Below, piece after piece: positions 15,658 through 23,621 of a DNA stretch of 64,000 nucleotides. Origin of the DNA: Nocardioides pinisoli (GTDB lineage: Bacteria; Actinomycetota; Actinomycetes; Propionibacteriales; Nocardioidaceae); the NCBI RefSeq assembly GCF_024199985.1, contig NZ_JANARS010000008.1, forward strand, positions 124,001 through 188,000. The letters run 5' to 3'. Under the pieces are notes generated by a model. It saw only the letters and a program-made list of their open reading frames with translations. It had not been told where the DNA came from and did not search any database. A program made the position numbers and the translations under genes. Each line of letters begins with the position of its first letter. Within the stretch, counting starts at the first letter, position 1.

Positions 15658-17204
15658 CAGTTGGTCCTCTCTTCCTCACGGGCCTGGATCTCGGGATCAC
15701 CGAGGAACGTCGTGTCCCGCCACGGGAGCCGGGCCGCCACGAAGCCGAGCAGGAGCACGGCCGCCGCGAGACCCCAGCCCAGCGTGGCGAGCATCCAGGT
15801 CGGGTAGCCCTCGTAGGGCTCCCGCAGGTTGTCGATGAACTCGTTGGCCAGGATGAACGTCAGGGCGGCGGGGGCGAAGACGCCGATCAGCCACTCCCAC
15901 CAGCGGCCGACCCGGACCGAGCCGTCGCGGTTGAGGTGCTCGCGCAGCAGCCCCGTCCTCCGGAAGACCCAGGACAGCGCGAGCATGCTGACCACGGCGA
16001 CCAGGAGGATGCCGAAGCGGTTGATGAAGTGGTCGATGATGTCGAGGACGTAGACCCCGGTGGTGGTGCCCAGCAGCGTGATGCTGATGACCGCGGCGGG
16101 GACGCCGACCGCCATCGAGGCCCCGACCCGCGACATCTCGAACTTGTCGCGCACCGCGGAGATGACGACCTCGATCACGCTCACGAGCGAGGTGACCCCC
16201 GCGACCACGAGCGAGCCGAAGAACAGCACGCCGATGAGGGCGCCGGCGGGCGCCTCGTTGATGATCGCCGGGAAGGCGATGAACGCCAGGCCGAGACCGT
16301 CGGTGGCCACCTCGTCGACGCCCACCCCGGCCGCGGTCGCCATGAACCCGAGCGCGGCGAAGACGCCGATCCCGGCGAGCAGCTCGAAGCCCGAGTTGGC
16401 GAACCCGACCACGAGGCCCGAGCCGGTCATGTCGCTGCGCCGGCCGACGTAGGACGCGTAGGTGATCATGATGCCGAAGCCCACGGACAGCGAGAAGAAG
16501 ATCTGGCCGTAGGCGGCGATCCAGACGCTGGTCTCGCCCAGGGCGCCCCAGTCAGGCGTGAACAGCGCGTCGAGCCCCGTCGACGCCCCGTCGAGGGTGA
16601 GCGCCACGACGACCAGCGCGATGAACGCGACGAACAGCACCGGGATGAAGACCACCGAGGCGGCGCCGATGCCCTTCTGGACGCCGAGCGCCATGATGGC
16701 GAGCACCGCGACCCAGACCAGGACCAGCGGGATCGTGACACCGCTGACGAAGTCGAGGCTGATGCCGGGGTCGCCGGCCTGCAGGTAGGAGCCGAAGAGG
16801 AAGCCCTCCGGGTCGTCGCCCCACGACTTGTCGAGGGAGAACAGCGCGTAGCGGCCCGCCCACGCGATGACCGCGGCGTAGTAGACCGCGATCACGAAGC
16901 AGATCCCGACCTGCCACCACCCCAGGCCCTCGGCCGAGCGGTGGGTGCGACGGAAGGAGAGCGGTGCGGAGCCGCGGTAGCGGTGGCCGAGGCCGTAGTC
17001 GAGGAGGAGGAACGGCAGGCCGGCCGTCAGCAGCGCGACGAGGTAGGGGATGACGAAGGCCCCGCCGCCGTTCTCGTACGCCACGTAGGGGAAGCGCCAG
17101 ATGTTACCGAGACCGACCGCTGAGCCGATCGCGGCGAGGATGAAGACCTTGCGCGAGCTGAACGCGCCACGGTGGGCCTCGGAGTGTTCGACGACCTGGC
17201 TCAC
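15657..17204 (-). CDS. metP: Sodium-dependent (NSS/SNF family) amino acid transporter, MetP-like
   Basis: 515 aa. GTG 17204 has GGGAGG 4-9 nt upstream; the longer frame upstream is Arg-rich and non-protein-like. The NSS sodium/substrate motif GSAVGLGNIWRFPYVAYENG opens helix 1, and about 11-12 hydrophobic segments follow, as in bacterial neurotransmitter:sodium symporters. The overlapping MetS-type peptide at its 3' end points to methionine/alanine import, by analogy with Corynebacterium. The substrate is inferred from that context only. Confidence 0.93.
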   Translation of the reverse strand: MSQVVEHSEAHRGAFSSRKVFILAAIGSAVGLGNIWRFPYVAYENGGGAFVIPYLVALLTAGLPFLLLDYGLGHRYRGSAPLSFRRTHRSAEGLGWWQVGICFVIAVYYAAVIAWAGRYALFSLDKSWGDDPEGFLFGSYLQAGDPGISLDFVSGVTIPLVLVWVAVLAIMALGVQKGIGAASVVFIPVLFVAFIALVVVALTLDGASTGLDALFTPDWGALGETSVWIAAYGQIFFSLSVGFGIMITYASYVGRRSDMTGSGLVVGFANSGFELLAGIGVFAALGFMATAAGVGVDEVATDGLGLAFIAFPAIINEAPAGALIGVLFFGSLVVAGVTSLVSVIEVVISAVRDKFEMSRVGASMAVGVPAAVISITLLGTTTGVYVLDIIDHFINRFGILLVAVVSMLALSWVFRRTGLLREHLNRDGSVRVGRWWEWLIGVFAPAALTFILANEFIDNLREPYEGYPTWMLATLGWGLAAAVLLLGFVAARLPWRDTTFLGDPEIQAREEERTN

Positions 17205-17446
17205 GGTGCCTCCCTGGCGACGACGGCGGAGGGACCAGCATGGCAGAGATCGACCCTGTCGACCCCCACGGGTCGAGCGGTGTCTGAGGCGGATCGCGCG
17301 GGTCCCGGGGCCCCCTGAGGCACCGCCCGCACGCGAGTCGTACGCCGACACGCCGACGGGCGGTGCGCGAGGCGGGTCCCGTGGGCCGGGAACCCTCCTC
17401 ACGCACCGCCCGGGGGACGTGCGGATGGAGCGGTGACGTCAGGCCA
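17205..17446 (-). other. Intergenic region with hairpin between fadB and the metP-like gene
   Basis: 242 bp between the fadB stop and the transporter start, both read on the minus strand. GCACCGCCCG (17320-17329) and its exact complement CGGGCGGTGC (17357-17366) can form a 10-bp stem with a 27-nt loop, and a third copy of GCACCGCCCG starts at about 17402. This may be the fadA-fadB terminator. No riboswitch or T-box features could be recognised in front of the transporter. Confidence 0.4.
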
Positions 17447-19534
17447 TCAGTGGAAGCGCCTGCCGGTCGCCTTCTCCGAGATGCCGGCGACGTCGAGCAG
17501 GAAGGTCAGCCCGCCGTTCCAGAACGAGAAGCCGGCGCCCGTGATCATCGCGAGGTCGATGTCCTGCGGCGCGGCGACGACGCCCTCGTCGAGCATCAGG
17601 CGGGCCTCCTCGGCCAGGCCGGACAGCGTGCGCTCGCGCACCTCCTCGGCGGTGAGCACGACCGGGTGCTCGGGCTGCTCGAGCAGTGCCTCGACCTCGG
17701 GGTCGAGGCGGCCGTCGGGGCCGTAGTAGGCGCCCTTCCCGGCCGCGACGATCCGCTCGAGGGCGGGGGAGACGTAGAAGCGGTCGGGGAACGCGCCCTT
17801 CAGCGTCTCGTTGTTGTGCAGCGCGATCGCGGGACCGACGAGCGACAGCAGCACGAACGGAGGCATCGGCGCGATGCCGGCGAAGGCGCCGTCGGCGACG
17901 CCGACAGAGGTGCCCTCGTCGACGATGCGCCCGACCTCGCTCATGAAACGGCCGAGCAGCCGGTTGACGATGAAGGACGGGCTGTCCTTGACCAGGATCG
18001 TCGTCTTCTTCAGCGCCTTGCCCGTCGCGAACGCCGTGGCGAGCGTGGCGTCGTCGGTGGCGTCGCCCTTCACGATCTCCAGCAGCGGCATGACGGCGAC
18101 GGGGTTGAAGAAGTGGAAGCCGACGACCCGCTCGGGGTGCTCGAGGTTGGCCGCCATCTCGGTGATCGACAGCGACGAGGTGTTGGTGGCCAGCACGCAC
18201 TCGCTGCTGACGACCTTCTCGACGTCGGCGAAGACCGACTTCTTGACCGACATCTCCTCGAAGACGGCCTCGATCACGAAGTCGGCGTCACCGAAGGCGA
18301 CCAGCTTGTCGGTCGCGCCGGACACCAGCGCCTTGTGGCGGTTGGCCTTGTCCTGGTTGATCCGGCCCTTGGCGAGCAGCTTGTCGATCTCGGCGTGCAC
18401 GTAGGCCACGCCCTTGTCGGCACGCTCCTGGTCGAGGTCGGTCAGCACCACCGGCACCTCGAGGCGTCGTACGAACAGCAGCGCGAGCTGGCTGGCCATG
18501 AGCCCGGCGCCCACGATGCCCACCTTGGTCACCGGGCGGGCCAGCGACTTGTCGGGCGCTCCGGCGGGGCGCTTGGCGCGCTTCTGCACGAGGTCGAAGG
18601 AGTAGAGCGACGCCAGCAGCTCGGCGGTCTGCGACATCGCCTCGAGGGCGTCGTCCTCCGCTGCGAAGCCGGTGTCGCGGTCGGTGTCGCGCGCTGCGGC
18701 GATGAGCTCGACGGCCTTCGCCGCCGCGGGGGAGCCGCCACCGGTCTTGGCGGCGACGATGCCGCGGGCGCGCTCGATCGCTGCGTCCCAGGCCTCGCCC
18801 CGGTCGACCTCGCCACGCTCGACGACGGTCTCGCCGCGCACCACCGAGGCCGCCCAGAGCAGCGACTGCTCGAGGAAGTCGGCACCGTTGAAGACCGCGT
18901 CGGCCAGACCGAAGTCGTAGGCCGCCTGCCCGGTGAGCGTCTTGCCCTGGTTGAGCGGGTTCTCCACGATCAACGTCACGGCCTTGTCGGCACCGACGAG
19001 GTTGGGCACGAGCCACGCGCCGCCCCAGCCGGGCACGAGGCCCAGCATGACCTCGGGCAGGCCGAGGGCCGGCGCGGAGTCCATCACGGTGCGGTAGGTG
19101 CAGTGCAGCGCCACCTCGAGGCCACCGCCGAGGGCGAGGCCGTTGACGAGGCCGAACGACGTCTTGCCGCCGTCCGAGAGCTTGCGGAAGACCGCGTGCC
19201 CGAGCTCGGCGACGGTGCGCACAGCGTCGGGGCCGCCGCCCTGGATCGAGGTGAGGTCGGCGCCGGCGGCGAGGATGAACGGCTTGCCCGTCACCGCGAT
19301 CGCGTCGATCGCGTCGTCGGCCAGCGCCGCGTCGATCGCGGTGTTGAGCTCGAGCAGCGAGGCCGGGCCGAACGTGTTGGGCTTGGTGTGGTCCTCGCCG
19401 TTGTCGAGGGTGATCAGCCCGATCGTCGCGCCGGGCAGCGTGACCGTGCGCAGGTGCGCCCGCGTCACGCGCTCGGCGTCGGAGACGATCGCCTGCGCGC
19501 GCTCGACCAGTGCTGACATGTCGGTGGTGCTCAC
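17447..19534 (-). CDS. fadB: Fatty-acid oxidation complex alpha subunit (enoyl-CoA hydratase/3-hydroxyacyl-CoA dehydrogenase)
   Basis: 695 aa. GTG 19534 overlaps the thiolase stop by 4 nt. The longer frame upstream is a shadow of the thiolase gene. The N-terminal crotonase domain (about 20-220) has ITGKPFILAAGADLTSIQ-type and GLALGGGLEVALHCTYRTVM motifs. The NAD-binding domain starts near residue 330 with KVGIVGAGLMASQLALLFVR, and the dehydrogenase catalytic segment NTSSLSITEMAANLEHPERV is followed by VVGFHFFNPVAVMPLLEIVK. It performs hydration and oxidation steps of beta-oxidation and forms the complex with the co-translated thiolase. Confidence 0.95.
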   Translation of the reverse strand: MSTTDMSALVERAQAIVSDAERVTRAHLRTVTLPGATIGLITLDNGEDHTKPNTFGPASLLELNTAIDAALADDAIDAIAVTGKPFILAAGADLTSIQGGGPDAVRTVAELGHAVFRKLSDGGKTSFGLVNGLALGGGLEVALHCTYRTVMDSAPALGLPEVMLGLVPGWGGAWLVPNLVGADKAVTLIVENPLNQGKTLTGQAAYDFGLADAVFNGADFLEQSLLWAASVVRGETVVERGEVDRGEAWDAAIERARGIVAAKTGGGSPAAAKAVELIAAARDTDRDTGFAAEDDALEAMSQTAELLASLYSFDLVQKRAKRPAGAPDKSLARPVTKVGIVGAGLMASQLALLFVRRLEVPVVLTDLDQERADKGVAYVHAEIDKLLAKGRINQDKANRHKALVSGATDKLVAFGDADFVIEAVFEEMSVKKSVFADVEKVVSSECVLATNTSSLSITEMAANLEHPERVVGFHFFNPVAVMPLLEIVKGDATDDATLATAFATGKALKKTTILVKDSPSFIVNRLLGRFMSEVGRIVDEGTSVGVADGAFAGIAPMPPFVLLSLVGPAIALHNNETLKGAFPDRFYVSPALERIVAAGKGAYYGPDGRLDPEVEALLEQPEHPVVLTAEEVRERTLSGLAEEARLMLDEGVVAAPQDIDLAMITGAGFSFWNGGLTFLLDVAGISEKATGRRFH

Positions 19535-20748
19535 TTGTCGTCTCCCTCGTCCTCGGTCGAGCCGTTCCAGTGCGGGTTCTCCCAGATCACGGTGCCGCCC
19601 ATGCCGATGCCGATGCACATGGTGGTGAGGCCGTAGCGGACCTCGGGCCGCTCCTCGAACTGGCGCGCGAGCTGGTTCATCAGGCGTACGCCGGACGAGG
19701 CCAGCGGGTGCCCCATCGCGATCGCACCGCCGTAGGGGTTCACCCGCGGGTCGTCGTCGGCGATGCCGTAGTGCTCGAGGAAGGCGAGCACCTGCACGGC
19801 GAACGCCTCGTTGACCTCGAAGGCGTCGATGTCGTCGATGGTGAGGCCGGCGAGCCGGAGGGCCTTCTCGGTGGCGGGGATCGGGCCGGCGCCCATCACC
19901 TCGGGCTCGACGCCGACGAAGGCGTAGGTGACCAGGCGCATCTTGACGGGCAGCCCGAGCTCGCGCGCGGTCTCCTCGTCGGCCAGCAGGGCCGCGGTGG
20001 CGCCGTCGTTGATGCCCGCGGCGTTGCCCGCGGTGACGTTGCCGTGCGAGCGGAACGGCGTCTTGAGGCTCGCGAGCGACTCCAGGGTCGTCTCCGGGCG
20101 CATCGGCTCGTCGATGGTGGCCAGGCCCCAGCCGGCCTCGGCGGAGCGCGTCGCGACGGGGACCAGGTCGGGCTGGATCTTCCCGGCGTCGTAGGCGGCC
20201 TTGGTCTTGTGCTGGCTGCGGACGGCGTACTCGTCCACGCGCTGCTTGGTGATCGACGGGTAGCGGTCGTGGAGGTTCTCCGCGGTCTTGCCCATCACGA
20301 GCGCGTCGGGGTTGACGATCCGCTCGGACAGGATGCGCGGGTTGGGGTCGACGCCCTCGCCCATGGGGTGGCGGCCCATGTGCTCGACACCGCCGGCGAT
20401 GGCGACGTCGTAGGCGCCGAAGGCGATGCCCGAGGCGGTGTTGGTCACGGCCGTCATCGCGCCGGCGCACATGCGGTCGATCGAATAGCCGGGGACGCTC
20501 TGCGGCAGGCCGGCGAGCAGCGCGGCGGTGCGGCCGATGGTCAGGCCCTGGTCGCCGATCTGGGTGGTGGCGGCGATCGCCACCTCGTCGACCCGCTCGG
20601 GCGGCAGGGACGGGTTGCGGCGGAGCAGCTCGCGGATGCTCTTGATGACGAGGTCGTCGGCCCGCGTCTCGGCGTACTGGCCCTTGGCCTTGCCGAACGG
20701 GGTGCGCACGCCGTCGACGAAGACGACCTCACGCTGTGGTCGGGACAC
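19531..20748 (-). CDS. fadA: Acetyl-CoA C-acyltransferase (beta-oxidation thiolase)
   Basis: 405 aa, GTG start. Catalyses thiolytic cleavage of 3-ketoacyl-CoA. The nucleophilic Cys is in IDRMCAGAMTAV (about residue 93), the His in GGAIAMGHPLASSG and the second Cys in MCIGIGMGG; NEAFAVQVLAF is also present. First gene of the fadA-fadB operon. A 16-bp inverted repeat GTTACCCCTGAGTAAC lies 41 nt upstream and is a candidate operator. Confidence 0.95.
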   Translation of the reverse strand: MSRPQREVVFVDGVRTPFGKAKGQYAETRADDLVIKSIRELLRRNPSLPPERVDEVAIAATTQIGDQGLTIGRTAALLAGLPQSVPGYSIDRMCAGAMTAVTNTASGIAFGAYDVAIAGGVEHMGRHPMGEGVDPNPRILSERIVNPDALVMGKTAENLHDRYPSITKQRVDEYAVRSQHKTKAAYDAGKIQPDLVPVATRSAEAGWGLATIDEPMRPETTLESLASLKTPFRSHGNVTAGNAAGINDGATAALLADEETARELGLPVKMRLVTYAFVGVEPEVMGAGPIPATEKALRLAGLTIDDIDAFEVNEAFAVQVLAFLEHYGIADDDPRVNPYGGAIAMGHPLASSGVRLMNQLARQFEERPEVRYGLTTMCIGIGMGGTVIWENPHWNGSTEDEGDDK

Positions 20749-20788
20749 TGGCTACTCCCAGGTGCTGAGGGGGACGGGGAGCACTCAC

Positions 20789-20804
20789 GTTACCCCTGAG
20801 TAAC
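20789..20804. promoter_or_regulatory. Inverted repeat GTTAC-N6-GTAAC upstream of fadA
   Basis: GTTACCCCTGAGTAAC has perfect 5-bp arms. It lies in the 119-bp divergent region between fadA (minus) and the PAC2 gene (plus), 41 nt upstream of the fadA start, a good position for a repressor of fatty-acid genes. The regulator is not identified. Confidence 0.45.
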
Positions 20805-20855
20805 AACGCCTGCCCACCAGGGCGGGTGTGTGACAGGTCACGGACGGCGACTCAC

Positions 20856-20861
20856 TAGGCT
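20856..20861 (+). promoter_or_regulatory. -10 box TAGGCT, leaderless start at 20868
   Basis: TAGGCT ends 6 nt before the ATG at 20868, with no Shine-Dalgarno. Confidence 0.6.
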
Positions 20862-20867
20862 CTCCCC

Positions 20868-21827
20868 ATGGCCGACCGACTCGTGCACATCGTCGACGAC
20901 GCCGAGGTGCTCGCCGATGCCGGTGACCTCACCCTCGTCGTCGTCCTGACCGGATTCCTCGACGCGGGCAAGTCCGCCGAGCTGGCCGCGCGGCACCTGG
21001 CCGACCTCTCGGACGGCAAGGTGGTGGCCACCTTCGACGTCGACGCGCTCCACGACTACCGCGCGCGCCGTCCACCGGTCACCTTCATCCGCGACCACTA
21101 CACCGACTACGAGGCGCCGCGGCTGGTCGTCCGCGCGCTGCGCGACACCGGCGGTACGCCGTTCCTGCTCCTCGCCGGCCCCGAGCCCGACATCCGGTGG
21201 GAGGCCTTCGCCCGTGCCGTCCGCGAGGTCGTCGAGCGCTTCAGCGTGAGCCGCGTCGTCAGCATGGGCGCGGTGCCGATGGCGGTGCCGCACACCCGGC
21301 CGATCGCGATCACGCCGCACGCCAACCGTCCCGACCTCGTCCCCGGGGAGAGCCCGTGGCAGGGCGAGCTGCGGGTCCCGGCGAGCGCCCAGGCGCTGCT
21401 GGAGATCCGGCTGGGGGAGTGGGGCATCGACGCGCTCGGCTTCGTGGCGCACATCCCGCACTACCTGGCCCAGATGGAGTACCCCCAGGCCGCGCTGGTG
21501 CTCCTCGAGCACCTCGAGATCGGCGGTCACCTGACCATCGACCTGGGCGAGCTCCGCGAGGCGGCCGAGATCACCGAGACCGAGGTCGACCGCTACCTCT
21601 CCACCCACGACGAGGTCGGTGACGTCGTGCGCGGGCTCGAGCAGCAGTACGACTCCTTCCGCGAGGCCGAGGCCAACGGGTCCTCGCTCCTGTCGGGCGA
21701 CGAGCCGCTGCCCACGGGCGAGGAGATCGGCAGCGCCTTCGAGGCGTTCCTGGCCGACCTCGACGACGAGTCCAAGGACCAGTCGAAGGACAACGGCGAC
21801 GACGCCGGCGGCTGGGACGGCCGCTGA
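20868..21827 (+). CDS. PAC2 family protein
   Basis: 319 aa. Contains the PAC2 (proteasome-assembly-chaperone 2) family core: TLVVVLTGFLDAGKSAELAA, VTFIRDHYTDYEAPRLVVRA, RVVSMGAVPMAVPHTRP and LGFVAHIPHYLAQMEYPQAA. The C-terminal ~40 residues are acidic and low in complexity (DDESKDQSKDNGDD). Actinobacteria carry conserved PAC2 proteins whose function is not settled; a link to proteasome assembly is known for the eukaryotic relatives only. It overlaps the thioesterase gene by 1 nt (TGATG). Confidence 0.9.
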   Translation: MADRLVHIVDDAEVLADAGDLTLVVVLTGFLDAGKSAELAARHLADLSDGKVVATFDVDALHDYRARRPPVTFIRDHYTDYEAPRLVVRALRDTGGTPFLLLAGPEPDIRWEAFARAVREVVERFSVSRVVSMGAVPMAVPHTRPIAITPHANRPDLVPGESPWQGELRVPASAQALLEIRLGEWGIDALGFVAHIPHYLAQMEYPQAALVLLEHLEIGGHLTIDLGELREAAEITETEVDRYLSTHDEVGDVVRGLEQQYDSFREAEANGSSLLSGDEPLPTGEEIGSAFEAFLADLDDESKDQSKDNGDDAGGWDGR

Positions 21828-22693
21828 TGGCGGGCAGCGCCGACGAGCTGGTGTCGCTCCTCGACCTCGAGACCCTCGAGGTCGACCTCTACCGCGGTGC
21901 GCAGGCACGCACCGAGCGACAGCGCGTCTTCGGCGGCCAGGTGGCCGCGCAGGCGGTCGTCGCCGCCACCCGCAGCGTGGACAGCCGCTTCGTGCTGCAC
22001 TCGCTCCACTCCTACTTCCTGCGACCGGGCGACACGACCGTGCCGATCGTCTACGACGTCGAGCGCATCCGCGACGGTCGCTCGTTCGTCACGCGTCGCG
22101 TCTCCGCGCGCCAGCACGGCCGGCCGATCTACTACATGACCGCCAACTTCCAGGTCCCCGAGCCGGGCCTCGAGCACCAGGACCGGATGCCCGAGGTGCC
22201 CAGCCCCGAGCAGGGGATGCCGCTCGTCGAGCTGGCCCGCTCCCGCGGACCCGAGGCGGCCGAGCACTGGGAGCGCGAGTGGTCCGCGCTCGACATCCGC
22301 CACGTCGGCATCACCGGCCAGGGTCTGCCCGAGGATCCCGAGCACCCGGCCCGGGCCCGACTCTGGATCAAGGTCGACGGCGAGCTCGACGGCGACCCGA
22401 CGGTCCAGCAGGCGGCCTTCACCTACGCCAGTGACCTCACGCTGCTCGGCGCCGCCCTCGTCCCGCACGGCATCCACATCGCCTCGCCGCGCCTGCAGCC
22501 GGCCTCGCTCGACCACACGATCTGGTTCCACCGGCCCTTCCGTGCCGACGAGTGGTGGCTCTACGACCAGTTCTCGCCGTTTGCCGGCGGGGCGCGCGGC
22601 CTGGCTCTCGCCCGGGTCTTCTCGCAGTCAGGCGAGCTGGTCGCCACCGTCGCCCAGGAGGGCCTGATCCGGCTCCGCGACGACCGCGCCTAG
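21827..22693 (+). CDS. tesB: Acyl-CoA thioesterase II
   Basis: 288 aa, typical TesB length, double hot-dog fold. Signatures: RVFGGQVAAQAVVAATRSVD, LHSLHSYFLRPGD, RDGRSFVTRRVSARQHGRPI and, in the second hot-dog, FTYASDLTLLGAAL and HTIWFHRPFRADEWWLYDQ. Releases free fatty acid and CoA from acyl-CoA. Translationally coupled to the PAC2 gene, and flanked on both sides by fatty-acid metabolism genes. Confidence 0.95.
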   Translation: MAGSADELVSLLDLETLEVDLYRGAQARTERQRVFGGQVAAQAVVAATRSVDSRFVLHSLHSYFLRPGDTTVPIVYDVERIRDGRSFVTRRVSARQHGRPIYYMTANFQVPEPGLEHQDRMPEVPSPEQGMPLVELARSRGPEAAEHWEREWSALDIRHVGITGQGLPEDPEHPARARLWIKVDGELDGDPTVQQAAFTYASDLTLLGAALVPHGIHIASPRLQPASLDHTIWFHRPFRADEWWLYDQFSPFAGGARGLALARVFSQSGELVATVAQEGLIRLRDDRA

Positions 22694-22709
22694 CGAGGGG
22701 GCCCGGGCG

Positions 22710-23621
22710 TCAGGCCGCGCTCGTCCGGCCCAGCAGGTGCGGCGAGCCGTCCTTCGGGTTGGTCAGCGCGAAGGCCCAGCCCGGGTCGTCCTGCCGCGCC
22801 GCGTAGCGCACCGTGCCGGGCAGGAGGACGGGCTTCTTGAAGGCCACCTCGACGGTGACGGCGTCGGGCAGCCGGTTCTCGATGGCGGCGACCGACCGGG
22901 CCAGCGTCCACATGCCGTGCGCGATCTGGCGCGGGAAGCCCAGCGCCCTGGCGGTGAGCGGGTAGAGGTGGATCGGGTTGGCGTCGCCCGACACGGCGGC
23001 GTACGTCCGCCCGAGGTCACCGGGGAGGCGCCACTCGACACCGCCGGCCGGCGGGTCCGGCACCTCCAGGCCCGGCGCCGGGTCGCCGTCGACGGACCGG
23101 CCGCGGCGCAGGTAGGTCGACGTCGACTCCCAGGCGGTCTCGTCCCCGGCGGACACCGTGGTGGTGAAGTCGAGGAGCACGCCCCTGGCGTGGGGGCGCA
23201 GGATCGCGACCGACGTGGTGACGTCGAGCGTCTCGCCCACGCCGATGGCCCGGTGGGCGGTGATCGTGTTCTCGACGTGCACCATGCCGATCGCGGGGTA
23301 GGGGAACGCCGGGTCGCCCATGATCGCCATGTGCAGCGGGAACGCCAGCAGGTGCGGGAAGCTCACCGGTACGACGTCGCGGCGCGGGAAGCCGCACACC
23401 GCGGCGTACGCGTCCACGCGGTCGCGCTCGACGACGACGGCGTCCCGGGCGTAGGCCAGCCCGGCGAACGCGCTGGCCGGGCCCTTGCGCACGCCCGGCA
23501 GCCGGTTGACGCCGGGGACGGCCGGCAGCGCGGCGCGCAGCAGCGTGGTCAGCCTCCCCGGCTCGCCGGTGAGGGTCGTCGGTGTGGGCGTGGGGGTGGG
23601 CGTGGGGGTGGGCGTGGCCAT
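22710..23621 (-). CDS. MaoC-like (3R)-hydroxyacyl dehydratase, HtdX-type
   Basis: 303 aa, double hot-dog. The C-terminal half carries the hydratase-2 motif YAAVSGDANPIHLYPLTARA, followed by IAHGMWTLARSVAAIE. The N-terminal half (VPVSFPHLLAFPLHMAIMGD) is the degenerate repeat. The order dehydratase-fabG4-(divergent)-fadA2 matches M. tuberculosis Rv0241c (htdX)-Rv0242c (fabG4)-Rv0243 (fadA2), as far as I recall. The first 17 residues are a Thr-Pro repeat (MATPTPTPTPTP) encoded by a 12-bp tandem repeat; such a tail is unusual, and the true start could be further in. The ATG overlaps the fabG4 stop by 1 nt. Confidence 0.9.
   Translation of the reverse strand: MATPTPTPTPTPTPTTLTGEPGRLTTLLRAALPAVPGVNRLPGVRKGPASAFAGLAYARDAVVVERDRVDAYAAVCGFPRRDVVPVSFPHLLAFPLHMAIMGDPAFPYPAIGMVHVENTITAHRAIGVGETLDVTTSVAILRPHARGVLLDFTTTVSAGDETAWESTSTYLRRGRSVDGDPAPGLEVPDPPAGGVEWRLPGDLGRTYAAVSGDANPIHLYPLTARALGFPRQIAHGMWTLARSVAAIENRLPDAVTVEVAFKKPVLLPGTVRYAARQDDPGWAFALTNPKDGSPHLLGRTSAA
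23583..23620 (-). repeat. 12-bp tandem repeat encoding Thr-Pro tail
   Basis: On the plus strand, GTGGGCGTGGGG is repeated about three times just inside the MaoC-like gene. The period is a multiple of three, so copy-number change would alter only the length of the Thr-Pro tail, not the frame. Confidence 0.8.

Noticed and set aside
17363..19516. 717-aa plus-strand open frame
   Set aside because: Antisense shadow of fadB with low-complexity composition and no recognisable domain.
17447..20470. 1007-aa minus-strand protein joining a new N-terminus to FadB
   Set aside because: The N-terminal third is a shadow of the thiolase gene; a GTG start overlapping the thiolase stop gives a normal FadB.
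23583..23620. Phase-variation switch in the MaoC-like gene
   Set aside because: The repeat period is 12 bp, so changes keep the frame and cannot switch the gene off.
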